The notes under the pieces were generated by a model. It had not been told where the DNA came from and ran no database searches. It worked only from the letters and a program-made list of their open reading frames with translations. A stretch of 35,313 bases of DNA from Nitriliruptoraceae bacterium (GTDB lineage Bacteria > Actinomycetota > Nitriliruptoria > Nitriliruptorales > Nitriliruptoraceae). The stretch covers positions 1-35,313 of the forward strand of contig SKJO01000175.1 in assembly GCA_007121975.1 (NCBI GenBank). The letters run 5' to 3'. This document shows positions 1 through 6,423 of the stretch, piece after piece; position 1 is the stretch's first letter, and the number at the start of each line of letters is the position of its first letter. Both the position numbers and the translations under genes were made by a program.

Positions 1-480
1 AGCGGGCCGGCGCAGCGCATGCGCCGCGAGCGGCAGCGCGGCGGCCAGCTGCTCGAGTCTCCCGTCGACCGGCGCCGCCATCCGCCAGGAGGCGATCGCG
101 GTGCCGGGCACCTCCGCAGGTCGCAGCGTGGGCAGCAGGCGACCCGCGGCGACGAGCTCCAGCGCCAGCTTGGACGCCACGCTCCAGGCCAGGACGGACG
201 CCGAGGGCCGCGACCAGGCCGGCAGATCGGAACCGGGCGGCAGGGTCGCCAGCCGGCGGATCGTGGTCAGGACCGGCAACCCACGGGCCGGACGATCGGC
301 CGGCGCGAGCCCCTCGGCGGCGAACGAAACGCTCGCGAGCTGCAGCCCTTCACCGCCCGGGAGCCCGAGCCGTCGCGCGTCGTGATCGAGGTCCGCGTCG
401 TCGGGCCGCCACAGCGCGAACCGGCCACCCGCCGGCACCAGAGCGCCGGGGACGAAGGTCAGTTGTGGCCGATCGGACAC
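1..480 (-). CDS. SNF2-family DEAD/DEAH helicase, N-terminal part (cut by window edge)
   Basis: The minus-strand frame is open from a GTG at 478-480 to base 1 (160 codons) and runs off the window. A TGA lies six codons upstream of the GTG, so the start is well bounded. The translation begins VSDRPQLTFVPGALVPAGG, continues with GRFALWRPDD, and later has WSVASKLALELVAAGRLLP followed by a W-R-M-A-P stretch. From memory this pattern (a 'GxFxLW' strand, then a 'ELVxxGRLLPxL...WRP' segment) matches the N-terminal helicase-associated region of actinobacterial SNF2/HelZ proteins. The ATPase motifs would lie outside the window, so the assignment rests on the N-terminal pattern alone. No clear Shine-Dalgarno is seen. 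A TACGCT -10-like element lies upstream on the minus strand at 511-516. Confidence 0.6.
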   Translation of the reverse strand, partial: MSDRPQLTFVPGALVPAGGRFALWRPDDADLDHDARRLGLPGGEGLQLASVSFAAEGLAPADRPARGLPVLTTIRRLATLPPGSDLPAWSRPSASVLAWSVASKLALELVAAGRLLPTLRPAEVPGTAIASWRMAAPVDGRLEQLAAALPLAAHALRRPA

Positions 481-633
481 GGCGGGCCTGACTGGTCATG
501 GGGATCGCCCAGCGTACTCGTTCGCGCCCACGGGGCCGGTCGGTCGGGTCGTTCGACGACATCCGCGCCGCGCATCGGACCGAACCCTGAGCAGGTCCGC
601 ACCAACCGCGGCCCGCCCGTCACTCCTCCCCCG

Positions 634-639
634 TACGCT
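634..639 (+). promoter_or_regulatory. Predicted -10 element (TACGCT) with upstream GTCAC motif
   Basis: TACGCT fits the actinobacterial TANNNT -10 pattern. GTCAC begins 15 bases upstream at 619, and a C-rich run connects them. The same arrangement with the same spacing occurs at 2653-2673 before another gene. A start of transcription near 646 would give a leader of about 22 bases before the GTG at 668. Confidence 0.4.
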
Positions 640-667
640 GGGGGGACTCCCATCCCCGGAGGAACTC

Positions 668-916
668 GTGACCCGTCCAGCTTCCACGATGGCACCCACC
701 GCCCTCGACACGACCCTGGCCTGGCTGCGTCAGGAGTTCCCGGCCTGGCACTTCAGCGTCGACGAGACCGCGACCTGGCACGGGACCCTGCACCCCTTGT
801 GGATCGCGCGCCGCACCGGCCACCACCCACAGTCCGAGCTCACGGCCGCCAAGCTGCACACCCGGCTCAGCGACTACGAGACGCGTCAGCAGCGCCGCCG
901 CGCCGCCGCCAACTGA
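668..916 (+). CDS. Small conserved-looking hypothetical protein (82 aa)
   Basis: GTG start at 668, preceded by GGAGGA with a 5-base gap; a later in-frame ATG at 689 lacks such a site. The 82-residue product has two Trp-rich segments (AWLRQEFPAWHF and ATWHGTLHPLWIARR) and ends in a basic, helical tail (ETRQQRRRAAAN). There is no signal peptide or membrane segment. I do not recognise the family. The gene is followed by the MarP-like protease gene with only about 40 bases between them, so the two are probably co-transcribed. Codon use is strongly GC at third positions, as in its neighbours, which supports it being real. Confidence 0.65.
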   Translation: MTRPASTMAPTALDTTLAWLRQEFPAWHFSVDETATWHGTLHPLWIARRTGHHPQSELTAAKLHTRLSDYETRQQRRRAAAN

Positions 917-929
917 TCGGAGAGGCGAC

Positions 930-962
930 GTGAGCCGCGTGCACCGGCCTCGGGTCCGGTGA
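930..962 (+). CDS. Possible 10-residue leader peptide overlapping the protease start
   Basis: GTG at 930 is preceded by GGAGAGG with a 4-base gap. It opens a 10-codon frame (VSRVHRPRVR) ending in TGA at 960-962. That TGA overlaps the GTG (959-961) of the downstream protease gene in a GTGA arrangement, and the protease GTG has no Shine-Dalgarno of its own. The layout would allow translational coupling. The peptide itself may have no function, and the site could be chance. Confidence 0.3.
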   Translation: MSRVHRPRVR

Positions 963-2125
963 CCGCGCTGGACGGCGCCCTCGCGGCGCTCGTACTCCTG
1001 GCACTGATCGCCGGCTTCCGGGTCGGCCTGATCGCGCGCATCGCCGGCTGGGCCGGACTGACCGCAGGCGCCCTGGCGACCTGGTGGGCGGCACCTCGGC
1101 TGCTGGGCGTGCTGCCCACCACCGAACCCCACGGGCGGTTCCTCGCCGTCCTCGGCCTCGGGCTGCTCCTGCTCACGCTGTTCTCCGCGGCATTCGGCCG
1201 GATCGGGGGGCGGTTGACGCGCTGGCTGCGGCGTTGGGTCGTGCTCGACGTGGTCGACCGCCTGGCCGGCGCGGTGACCGGGGTGCTGGTCCTGGCGCTG
1301 CTGGTGTGGATCCTGGCACCGGTCGCCGCCTTCGTCCCCGGCGGGCTCGCCCGTCAGGTGCGATCATCGGCCGCCATCGCCGCCGTGGTCGAGTACGCGC
1401 CACCACCCCCGGACGCGGTGGGCCTGCTCCGTCGTGCGGTCGACCTCAGTGGCTTCCCCCTGGTCCTCGACGTCCTCGAGGCCGCGCCCTCGGTCGGGTC
1501 ACCCCCGACGGATCTCGACCTTGCCGCGCCCAGCACGCAACGGGCTGCCGCCTCGGTGGTCCGCGTGGTCTCGCAGGGCTGTGACCGGCGCAGCAGCGGC
1601 ACGGGATTCGTGCTCCATGGCGACCTCGTGGTCACCAACGCCCACGTCGTCGCCGGCGCCGAGGCGATCCTCGTGCATCCACCCAACGGTGCGGCTCTGG
1701 ACGCCGAGGTGGTGGCGTTCGACGCCGAGCGCGACCTGGCGCTGCTCGCGGTCGAGGACCTCGCACTGCCTGCCCTGACACGAGCTGCCGCCAGCCTCCC
1801 GTCACCGGCCGTCGTGATCGGGCACCCCGGCGGCCAGCAGACCCAGCGCGTCGCGCCGGTCCGCATCGACCGGAGCCGCGAGGCGATCGGTCGCGACGTG
1901 TTCGACGATCGACCGGCCGCCCGGCGGATCCTCGTGCTCGCCGCCGACCTCGAGCGCGGAGACTCCGGAGCGCCGGTGATCGACGCCGACGGTCGGGTCG
2001 TCGGGGTGGTGTTCGCGGTCAGCCCCGACCGACCGACCACCGCCTTCGCGCTCGACGACACCGAACTCGAGGCGTTCCTGGCGGAGCCGCTGCGTCGCAC
2101 GGACGCCCACCGCTGCCTGATCTGA
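959..2125 (+). CDS. marP: MarP-like membrane serine protease (CvpA domain plus trypsin-like domain)
   Basis: The 388-residue product starts with a CvpA/colicin-V-production-like membrane region of about four helices (residues 5-125), followed by a periplasmic trypsin-fold domain (about 195-380). The catalytic triad is visible: His229 in TNAHVV, Asp259 in ERDLALL and Ser336 in GDSGAP. Cys208 just before the protease domain and Cys386 near the C-terminus sit where Mycobacterium tuberculosis MarP has its stabilising disulfide. MarP is known for acid and oxidative stress resistance through cell-envelope substrates; the same role here is inferred. GTG 959 is the only start after the in-frame stop at 914 that keeps the first helix. 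It lacks its own ribosome site and may be coupled to a short upstream frame. Confidence 0.88.
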   Translation: MTALDGALAALVLLALIAGFRVGLIARIAGWAGLTAGALATWWAAPRLLGVLPTTEPHGRFLAVLGLGLLLLTLFSAAFGRIGGRLTRWLRRWVVLDVVDRLAGAVTGVLVLALLVWILAPVAAFVPGGLARQVRSSAAIAAVVEYAPPPPDAVGLLRRAVDLSGFPLVLDVLEAAPSVGSPPTDLDLAAPSTQRAAASVVRVVSQGCDRRSSGTGFVLHGDLVVTNAHVVAGAEAILVHPPNGAALDAEVVAFDAERDLALLAVEDLALPALTRAAASLPSPAVVIGHPGGQQTQRVAPVRIDRSREAIGRDVFDDRPAARRILVLAADLERGDSGAPVIDADGRVVGVVFAVSPDRPTTAFALDDTELEAFLAEPLRRTDAHRCLI

Positions 2126-2237
2126 CCACGCGTCGGGCCACACCGGTCGGGGTCCGCGCCGTGCGCGAGTGGCCCTGCGGCCCGGGGCATCGGTGGCCGG
2201 CGACGGCTGCCGGGCCCCGTCAGGTTCGGCAGCCGGA

Positions 2238-2283
2238 CCGCCGGGACGGGCGGCGTTGAACCGCCGGGATGGGCGGTGTTGGA
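2238..2283. repeat. 23-base tandem repeat, two copies
   Basis: Copies at 2238-2260 and 2261-2283 match at 20 of 23 positions. Each contains CCGCC, a short loop and GGCGG, so each could fold into a small GC hairpin. It lies just downstream of the marP-like gene and could serve as a terminator-like structure, although no T-run follows. Confidence 0.6.
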
Positions 2284-2449
2284 CCGCGAAGCCGGCCGAT
2301 GCGTGCAAGCCGACCGGGGTGGCTCGCGCGGGCTGCCCGCTGCGCCCACCGAACGCTCGGAAGCGCTTCCGCCGACGTGACTACGTGCGCCAAGCGCCAC
2401 CACCGGTGCACCTGCCGATCGCAGCCGGGCGACGGAGGCGCTCCGCACG

Positions 2450-2560
2450 GATGCGGCGTACCCAACCGGTCGCAGATGTCCTGCTGGGTACGCCACGTGG
2501 TCCAGCGTGGAGGATGCGGCGTACCCAACCGGACGGCCATGACCGGTTGCGTACGCCACG
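2450..2560. repeat. Palindromic repeat array built on GGCGTACCCA
   Basis: The 20-base sequence at 2450-2469 recurs exactly at 2513-2532, 63 bases on. Each copy is the left arm of a hairpin. Arm 2455-2464 pairs perfectly with 2485-2494 (10 bp, 20-base loop). Arm 2518-2532 pairs with 2543-2557 (14 of 15 bp, 10-base loop). The core therefore appears four times in alternating orientation with spacings of 30, 33 and 30 bases. A diverged trace (CCGGCGCACCCAGCCGG) lies near 2682. It may be a REP-like element or a structured regulatory RNA; the function is unknown. Confidence 0.75.
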
Positions 2561-2667
2561 TCCCGGCAAGCACCTCGGCCACCACCCATTCCCAGCGGCG
2601 ACATCGCTCTCGCCCCGCGGCTCCGGTCGGGGCAGCACCGACCGGCTCCCCGGTCACACCCCCTCCG

Positions 2668-2673
2668 TAGGGT
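2668..2673 (+). promoter_or_regulatory. Predicted -10 element (TAGGGT) with upstream GTCAC motif
   Basis: TAGGGT fits TANNNT. GTCAC starts 15 bases upstream at 2653, with a C-rich linker matching the site at 619-639. A transcription start near 2680 would leave about 55 bases before the ATG at 2735. Confidence 0.4.
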
Positions 2674-2734
2674 CGGCGTGTACCGGCGCACCCAGCCGGT
2701 GCGTCAGACGCCACCCGACCGAGAGGCACCGACC

Positions 2735-2890
2735 ATGGATCTGCTCATCGCGCTGGGCGTGTGGGCGACGATCGTGCTCAGCGCGACCTGGCTGTTCGAG
2801 CGTCACCCCGCTCCCTCGTCGTCACGTGCCGCCCGGCGGCCCGGGGCGTCACGGGTGGCCGAGCCGTGCCGTCAGCGCGCGACGCGGTGA
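2735..2890 (+). CDS. Small single-pass membrane protein (51 aa)
   Basis: ATG at 2735 is preceded by GAGAGG about 8 bases upstream. The product has one hydrophobic helix at residues 2-19 (LLIALGVWATIVLSATWLF) followed by a basic, Ser/Arg-rich tail, so an N-out, C-in small membrane protein is likely. The frame stays open upstream to a GTG at 2678, but that would start at the predicted transcription start. No family is recognised. It is convergent with the TrhA-like gene, whose stop codon abuts its own. Confidence 0.45.
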   Translation: MDLLIALGVWATIVLSATWLFERHPAPSSSRAARRPGASRVAEPCRQRATR

Positions 2891-3574
2891 TCAGACCCCC
2901 GCGGCCAGTCGGGCGATGAGCACGGCATGCGTGCCGGCAGCGGCGAGCACGAACAGGTGCCACAGCTCGTGGTACCCGAACCAGCTTGGCCAGGGATCCG
3001 GGCGCCGGAGGGCCACGATGACCGCGCCCACGGTGTACAGCGCACCACCGGCCAGCAGCAGTCCCACGGCGATCGGCCCTGCGCCCGCCCACAGCCAGGG
3101 CAGCAGCAGCACCGGGAGCCATCCGAGGCTGAGGTAGACCGTGTTCGAGAAGCCCCGCGGGGGAGCGAACGGCAGCCATTCCACGATCACCCCGAGCAGG
3201 CCGCCGACCGCTACCCCGACGATCAGCACCACCCGGGGCCATCCCTGCAGACCCAACACCCCCACGCCGATCGCCGAGCCGGAGATGGCGGCGTAGATCC
3301 CGGTGTGGTCGAGACGGAAGAGCCGTTCGTAGGTCGCTCCGTCCCAGGGCTTGAGGTGCAGCAGTGCGCTCAACGTCAGCATCACCGCGATCCCCAGCCC
3401 GAAGAACGCCACGCCCACGCGCGTGCCCGGCGGTGTCGAGGCAACCCACAGCGGCACCCCGGGTACGGCCAGCAGCGCGGCGATCAGGTGCGAGGTCCCG
3501 CGCAGGCGTGGCCGGACCGACGACAACGCCCGCTCGGTGTTGATCGAGCGCTGCAGGGCGGTTCGCCGGGCCAT
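2891..3574 (-). CDS. TrhA/hemolysin III family membrane protein (PAQR superfamily)
   Basis: The 227-residue protein has about seven hydrophobic helices. The conserved PAQR metal-site pattern is present: Ser69 and His73 (SALLH), Asp89 in RLDHTG, and His202/His206 in the last helix region (YHELWHLF). Bacterial members (YqfA/TrhA, hemolysin III) are inner-membrane proteins linked to membrane-energy or lipid homeostasis; real hemolytic activity is doubtful. ATG at 3574 is preceded by no Shine-Dalgarno, but a TACGGT element ends 7 bases before it, so the mRNA may be leaderless. Confidence 0.9.
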   Translation of the reverse strand: MARRTALQRSINTERALSSVRPRLRGTSHLIAALLAVPGVPLWVASTPPGTRVGVAFFGLGIAVMLTLSALLHLKPWDGATYERLFRLDHTGIYAAISGSAIGVGVLGLQGWPRVVLIVGVAVGGLLGVIVEWLPFAPPRGFSNTVYLSLGWLPVLLLPWLWAGAGPIAVGLLLAGGALYTVGAVIVALRRPDPWPSWFGYHELWHLFVLAAAGTHAVLIARLAAGV

Positions 3575-3581
3575 ACCTGCA

Positions 3582-3587
3582 ACCGTA
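3582..3587 (-). promoter_or_regulatory. Predicted -10 element (TACGGT) for a leaderless transcript
   Basis: On the minus strand TACGGT lies 7 bases before the ATG of the TrhA-like gene, so transcription would begin at or next to the A of the start codon. Leaderless starts are common in actinobacteria. No good -35 was seen. Confidence 0.45.
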
Positions 3588-3672
3588 CCGCCCCGGGAGG
3601 AATCGACCGTTCACTCAACTGGATCGAGTCCCGGCCGACGGGGTCCTCAGCACCCCACCGAGAAGGGAGCCG

Positions 3673-6414
3673 ATGCTCTTCGTGCCCGCGCGGCTCCGCG
3701 ACGGCACACCGGCCCAGCGCGCCGCAGCACTCGCGGTCGCGGTGGTGCTGCTGTGGGCGGTGCTGCCCGTCGGCTCGCGCCAGGCGGTGGTGCTCGGGGT
3801 CGTGGCCAGCGCCGTGATCGCCACGGTGCATGCGTGGCGTCACCTCGGGCCCGCCCGACGACGCCGTTGGGGACCGGTGGTGCTCGCGCTCGCGGTGTGG
3901 GCCGCGGCGGATGCCGGTACGCGCACGATCGCGCTGGTGACCGGCGAATCGCCCACCTGGCCCGCAGGCTGGACCCTGCTCTACCCCGTCGGGACGGTGC
4001 TGCTCGCCGTGGGGATCGCCGGCATGCGACACCGCGACGAGGCCGCGGAACACGGGGCCACGACCGACGCGGTCATCGCCGTGATCAGCGTGGGCATCGT
4101 GCTCACGGTCACGGTCGCCGGCCCACTGCAACCGGCGTTCGCGGCCAGCGGGATCGGGCGCGTGCAGATCGCCGTGACGGCGCTGGCGAACCTGGCGCTG
4201 CTCGCCGTCCTGCTGCGCAGCGTGCTGACCGGCGCACACGTCGGACCGGCCGGACGGGCGGTGCGCGCGCTGCTCATCGGCGCCGGGCTGGCCGGCGGCG
4301 CCGCCCTGGTTCTCGCACTCGCCCTTCGCGCGGGCAGCGCGGATCCGCTGGCGGTGGTCACCCCCCTGTGGCTCGCCGCCTACCTGCTGCTCGCCGGAGC
4401 CGTGCACGAAGCCGCCGACGAGCGCCGCGCAGCCGCCACCGACGCCACCGACGCCACCGACGCCACCGACGTGGCGGGAAGCTCACCCCACCGGCGATCC
4501 ACCACCCTGCGCGTCTGGGTGCTGGCCCTCACGCTGCTGATGGTCCCCCTGCTGCAGGCGCAGCTGGCGACCACCGCGGTCGACCTGCTCATCGCCGCCG
4601 GAACAGGGCTGCTGCTGGTGCTGGTGGTGGTGCGGGTCCGACAGCTGCTGCGGACGCTGTCGGTGCTGCGACGCCGGGAGTTCGCGTCCCACCTCGACGC
4701 CCAGGAGTCCCGCCTCGCACGGCGCTTCGAAGCCCTCGTGCAGCACACCAGCGACGTGCTCGTGGTCATCGACACCGATGGCCGGACGACCTACGCGACC
4801 CCGTCGGCGGCCGACCTGCTCGGCCAGGATCCGGTCGGGCTCAGCGCCGGCGAGCTCGCTGAGCTCATCCATCCCGAGGAGCGCCGGGCCACCATCGGCG
4901 CGCTGCGCTCGAGGATCGGTGAGAGCGCCGGACGTCCGGTCACGATCTCCGCACGGCTCGGCGACCGGGGAGGCGACGCCCGCTACGTACAGATCGTGGC
5001 GGCCGACCTGCGCGACGATCCCGACGTCGTCGGCGTGGTCCTCACCCTGCAGGAGACGACCCACCGCATCGAGCTCGAACGTGAGCTGAGGTTCCTCGCC
5101 TTCCACGACCCGCTGACCGGCCTGTGCAACCGGCAGCTGTTCCAGGACCGGGTCGATCACGCCCTCGACCGCGCCAGGCGGGGGTCCGAACGCCTGGCGG
5201 TGCTGGTCGGCGACATCGACGACTTCAAGGACATCAACGAATCCGAGGGCCACCACGCGGGCGACGAGGTCCTCCGGATCCTCGCCGAGCGCCTCGAGCG
5301 CGAGACGCGCACGTCGGACACGGTCGCCCGACTCGGCAGCGATGAGTTCGCCGTGCTCGTCGAGAACCTCGACGAGACCCGCAGCGCGATCGAGCTCGCC
5401 GAGCGGCTCATCGACGCGATCAGCGAGCCGATGCAGATCGCCGGACAACCGCTGACGGTGACGGCCAGCTTCGGGGTCGCCGTCGATGCCGGGGAGCGCA
5501 GTGGACAGGAGCTGCTGCGCGATGCCGACATCGCCGTGCATGCCGCCAAGACCGAGGGCGCCGGTCGTTGGTCGCTGCACCGCACCACGATGACCTCCGA
5601 GACCCAGGCCCGCCTCACGCTCGCCTCCGATCTCAACGCCGCCATCGTGGCGGGCGCCATCGAGGTCGTCTACCAGCCGATCGTCGCGGTGGGAACGACC
5701 GCGATCGTCGGGTTCGAGGCGCTCGCGCGCTGGACGCATCCGGTACGCGGCCCGATCCCGCCCGACCGGTTCATCCCCATGGCGGAACGCACCGGCGCGA
5801 TCATCGGCCTGGGCCGCCTGGTGCTGTCGCGCTCGCTGGCCAACCTGCGCCGCTGGTTGGAGCAGACCGAGCACACCGACCTGCACGTCACGGTCAACGT
5901 GTCGACCCGCCAACTGCACGACCCGGGGTTCGGGGCGACCGTCGAGCAGTTGCTCGAGCATCACGGCATCGCCCCCGAGCAGCTCGTGCTCGAGCTCACC
6001 GAGTCGGTGCTGATCCGCGACGAGGCCGCGATGCAGGGCATCGCGCAGTTGCGGGAGCGCGGGGTGCGCCTGGCGGTCGACGACTTCGGTACCGGCTACA
6101 GCTCGTTGGGCTACCTGCGGCAGCTTCCCGTCGACCTGCTCAAGATCGACCGCAGCTTCATCAACGACCTACAGCTCGACCCGAGCGCCGATGAGCTCGT
6201 ACGCACCATCGTGGACCTCGGCCACCGTCTCGGGCTCGAGGTCATCGCCGAGGGGGTCGAGACCCCCCTCCAGCACGAGGCGCTGCGTGCACTGGGCTGC
6301 CCGTTCGCGCAGGGCTACCTGTTCGAGCGCCCTCGGCCTCGCGCCGACATCCCAGGGCTGATCCGCGATGGCATCACCCTGCCCGGCGCCCCGGCGAGCA
6401 TCCGCAGCGCCTGA
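3673..6414 (+). CDS. Membrane-anchored PAS-GGDEF-EAL protein 1 (cyclic-di-GMP turnover)
   Basis: The 913-residue protein has a multi-helix membrane region (about 1-340), a PAS domain (about 348-470, starting RRFEALVQHTSDVLVVID), a GGDEF domain (about 474-635) and an EAL domain (about 650-900). The signature reads GSDEF at 555-559 instead of GGDEF, so cyclase activity may be reduced; an RxxD inhibitory-site motif (RTSD) sits five residues before it. The EAL domain looks intact: EAL at 682-684, VNVS, LELTES, DDFGTGYSS, KIDRSF and AEGVE. ATG 3673 follows GAAGGGAG. A 9-base repeat encodes four Ala-Thr-Asp units in a loop. The next gene is a paralog with the same layout, only 9 bases downstream. 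Confidence 0.92.
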   Translation: MLFVPARLRDGTPAQRAAALAVAVVLLWAVLPVGSRQAVVLGVVASAVIATVHAWRHLGPARRRRWGPVVLALAVWAAADAGTRTIALVTGESPTWPAGWTLLYPVGTVLLAVGIAGMRHRDEAAEHGATTDAVIAVISVGIVLTVTVAGPLQPAFAASGIGRVQIAVTALANLALLAVLLRSVLTGAHVGPAGRAVRALLIGAGLAGGAALVLALALRAGSADPLAVVTPLWLAAYLLLAGAVHEAADERRAAATDATDATDATDVAGSSPHRRSTTLRVWVLALTLLMVPLLQAQLATTAVDLLIAAGTGLLLVLVVVRVRQLLRTLSVLRRREFASHLDAQESRLARRFEALVQHTSDVLVVIDTDGRTTYATPSAADLLGQDPVGLSAGELAELIHPEERRATIGALRSRIGESAGRPVTISARLGDRGGDARYVQIVAADLRDDPDVVGVVLTLQETTHRIELERELRFLAFHDPLTGLCNRQLFQDRVDHALDRARRGSERLAVLVGDIDDFKDINESEGHHAGDEVLRILAERLERETRTSDTVARLGSDEFAVLVENLDETRSAIELAERLIDAISEPMQIAGQPLTVTASFGVAVDAGERSGQELLRDADIAVHAAKTEGAGRWSLHRTTMTSETQARLTLASDLNAAIVAGAIEVVYQPIVAVGTTAIVGFEALARWTHPVRGPIPPDRFIPMAERTGAIIGLGRLVLSRSLANLRRWLEQTEHTDLHVTVNVSTRQLHDPGFGATVEQLLEHHGIAPEQLVLELTESVLIRDEAAMQGIAQLRERGVRLAVDDFGTGYSSLGYLRQLPVDLLKIDRSFINDLQLDPSADELVRTIVDLGHRLGLEVIAEGVETPLQHEALRALGCPFAQGYLFERPRPRADIPGLIRDGITLPGAPASIRSA
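4435..4470 (+). repeat. Four copies of GCCACCGAC inside GGDEF-EAL gene 1
   Basis: Four perfect in-frame 9-base units encode Ala-Thr-Asp repeats at residues 255-266, in a loop between membrane helices. Copy-number change would lengthen the loop without shifting the frame. Confidence 0.9.
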
Positions 6415-6423
6415 CCGTCCCCG

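Larger units (their letters stand above)
2126..2734. other. 609-base non-coding stretch with hairpins and repeats
   Basis: No convincing gene is seen on either strand. The stretch holds a 23-base tandem duplication (2238-2283), a 63-base-spaced pair of palindromic repeats (about 2450-2560) and a promoter-like site at 2653-2673 before the small gene at 2735. Third-position GC bias is lacking in every open frame here, which argues against a missed protein. Confidence 0.6.

Noticed and set aside
2450..2560. CRISPR array
   Set aside because: Only two direct copies, which are internally palindromic with similar spacers, and no cas genes nearby.
2381..2700. Repeat protein encoded by the RRTQPV-like translated repeats
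   Set aside because: The apparent peptide repeat comes from the palindromic DNA unit; codon bias is absent and every frame over it looks equally unlike a protein.
4435..4470. Repeat-driven phase variation of GGDEF-EAL gene 1
   Set aside because: The unit is 9 bases, so gain or loss keeps the reading frame; only loop length would change.
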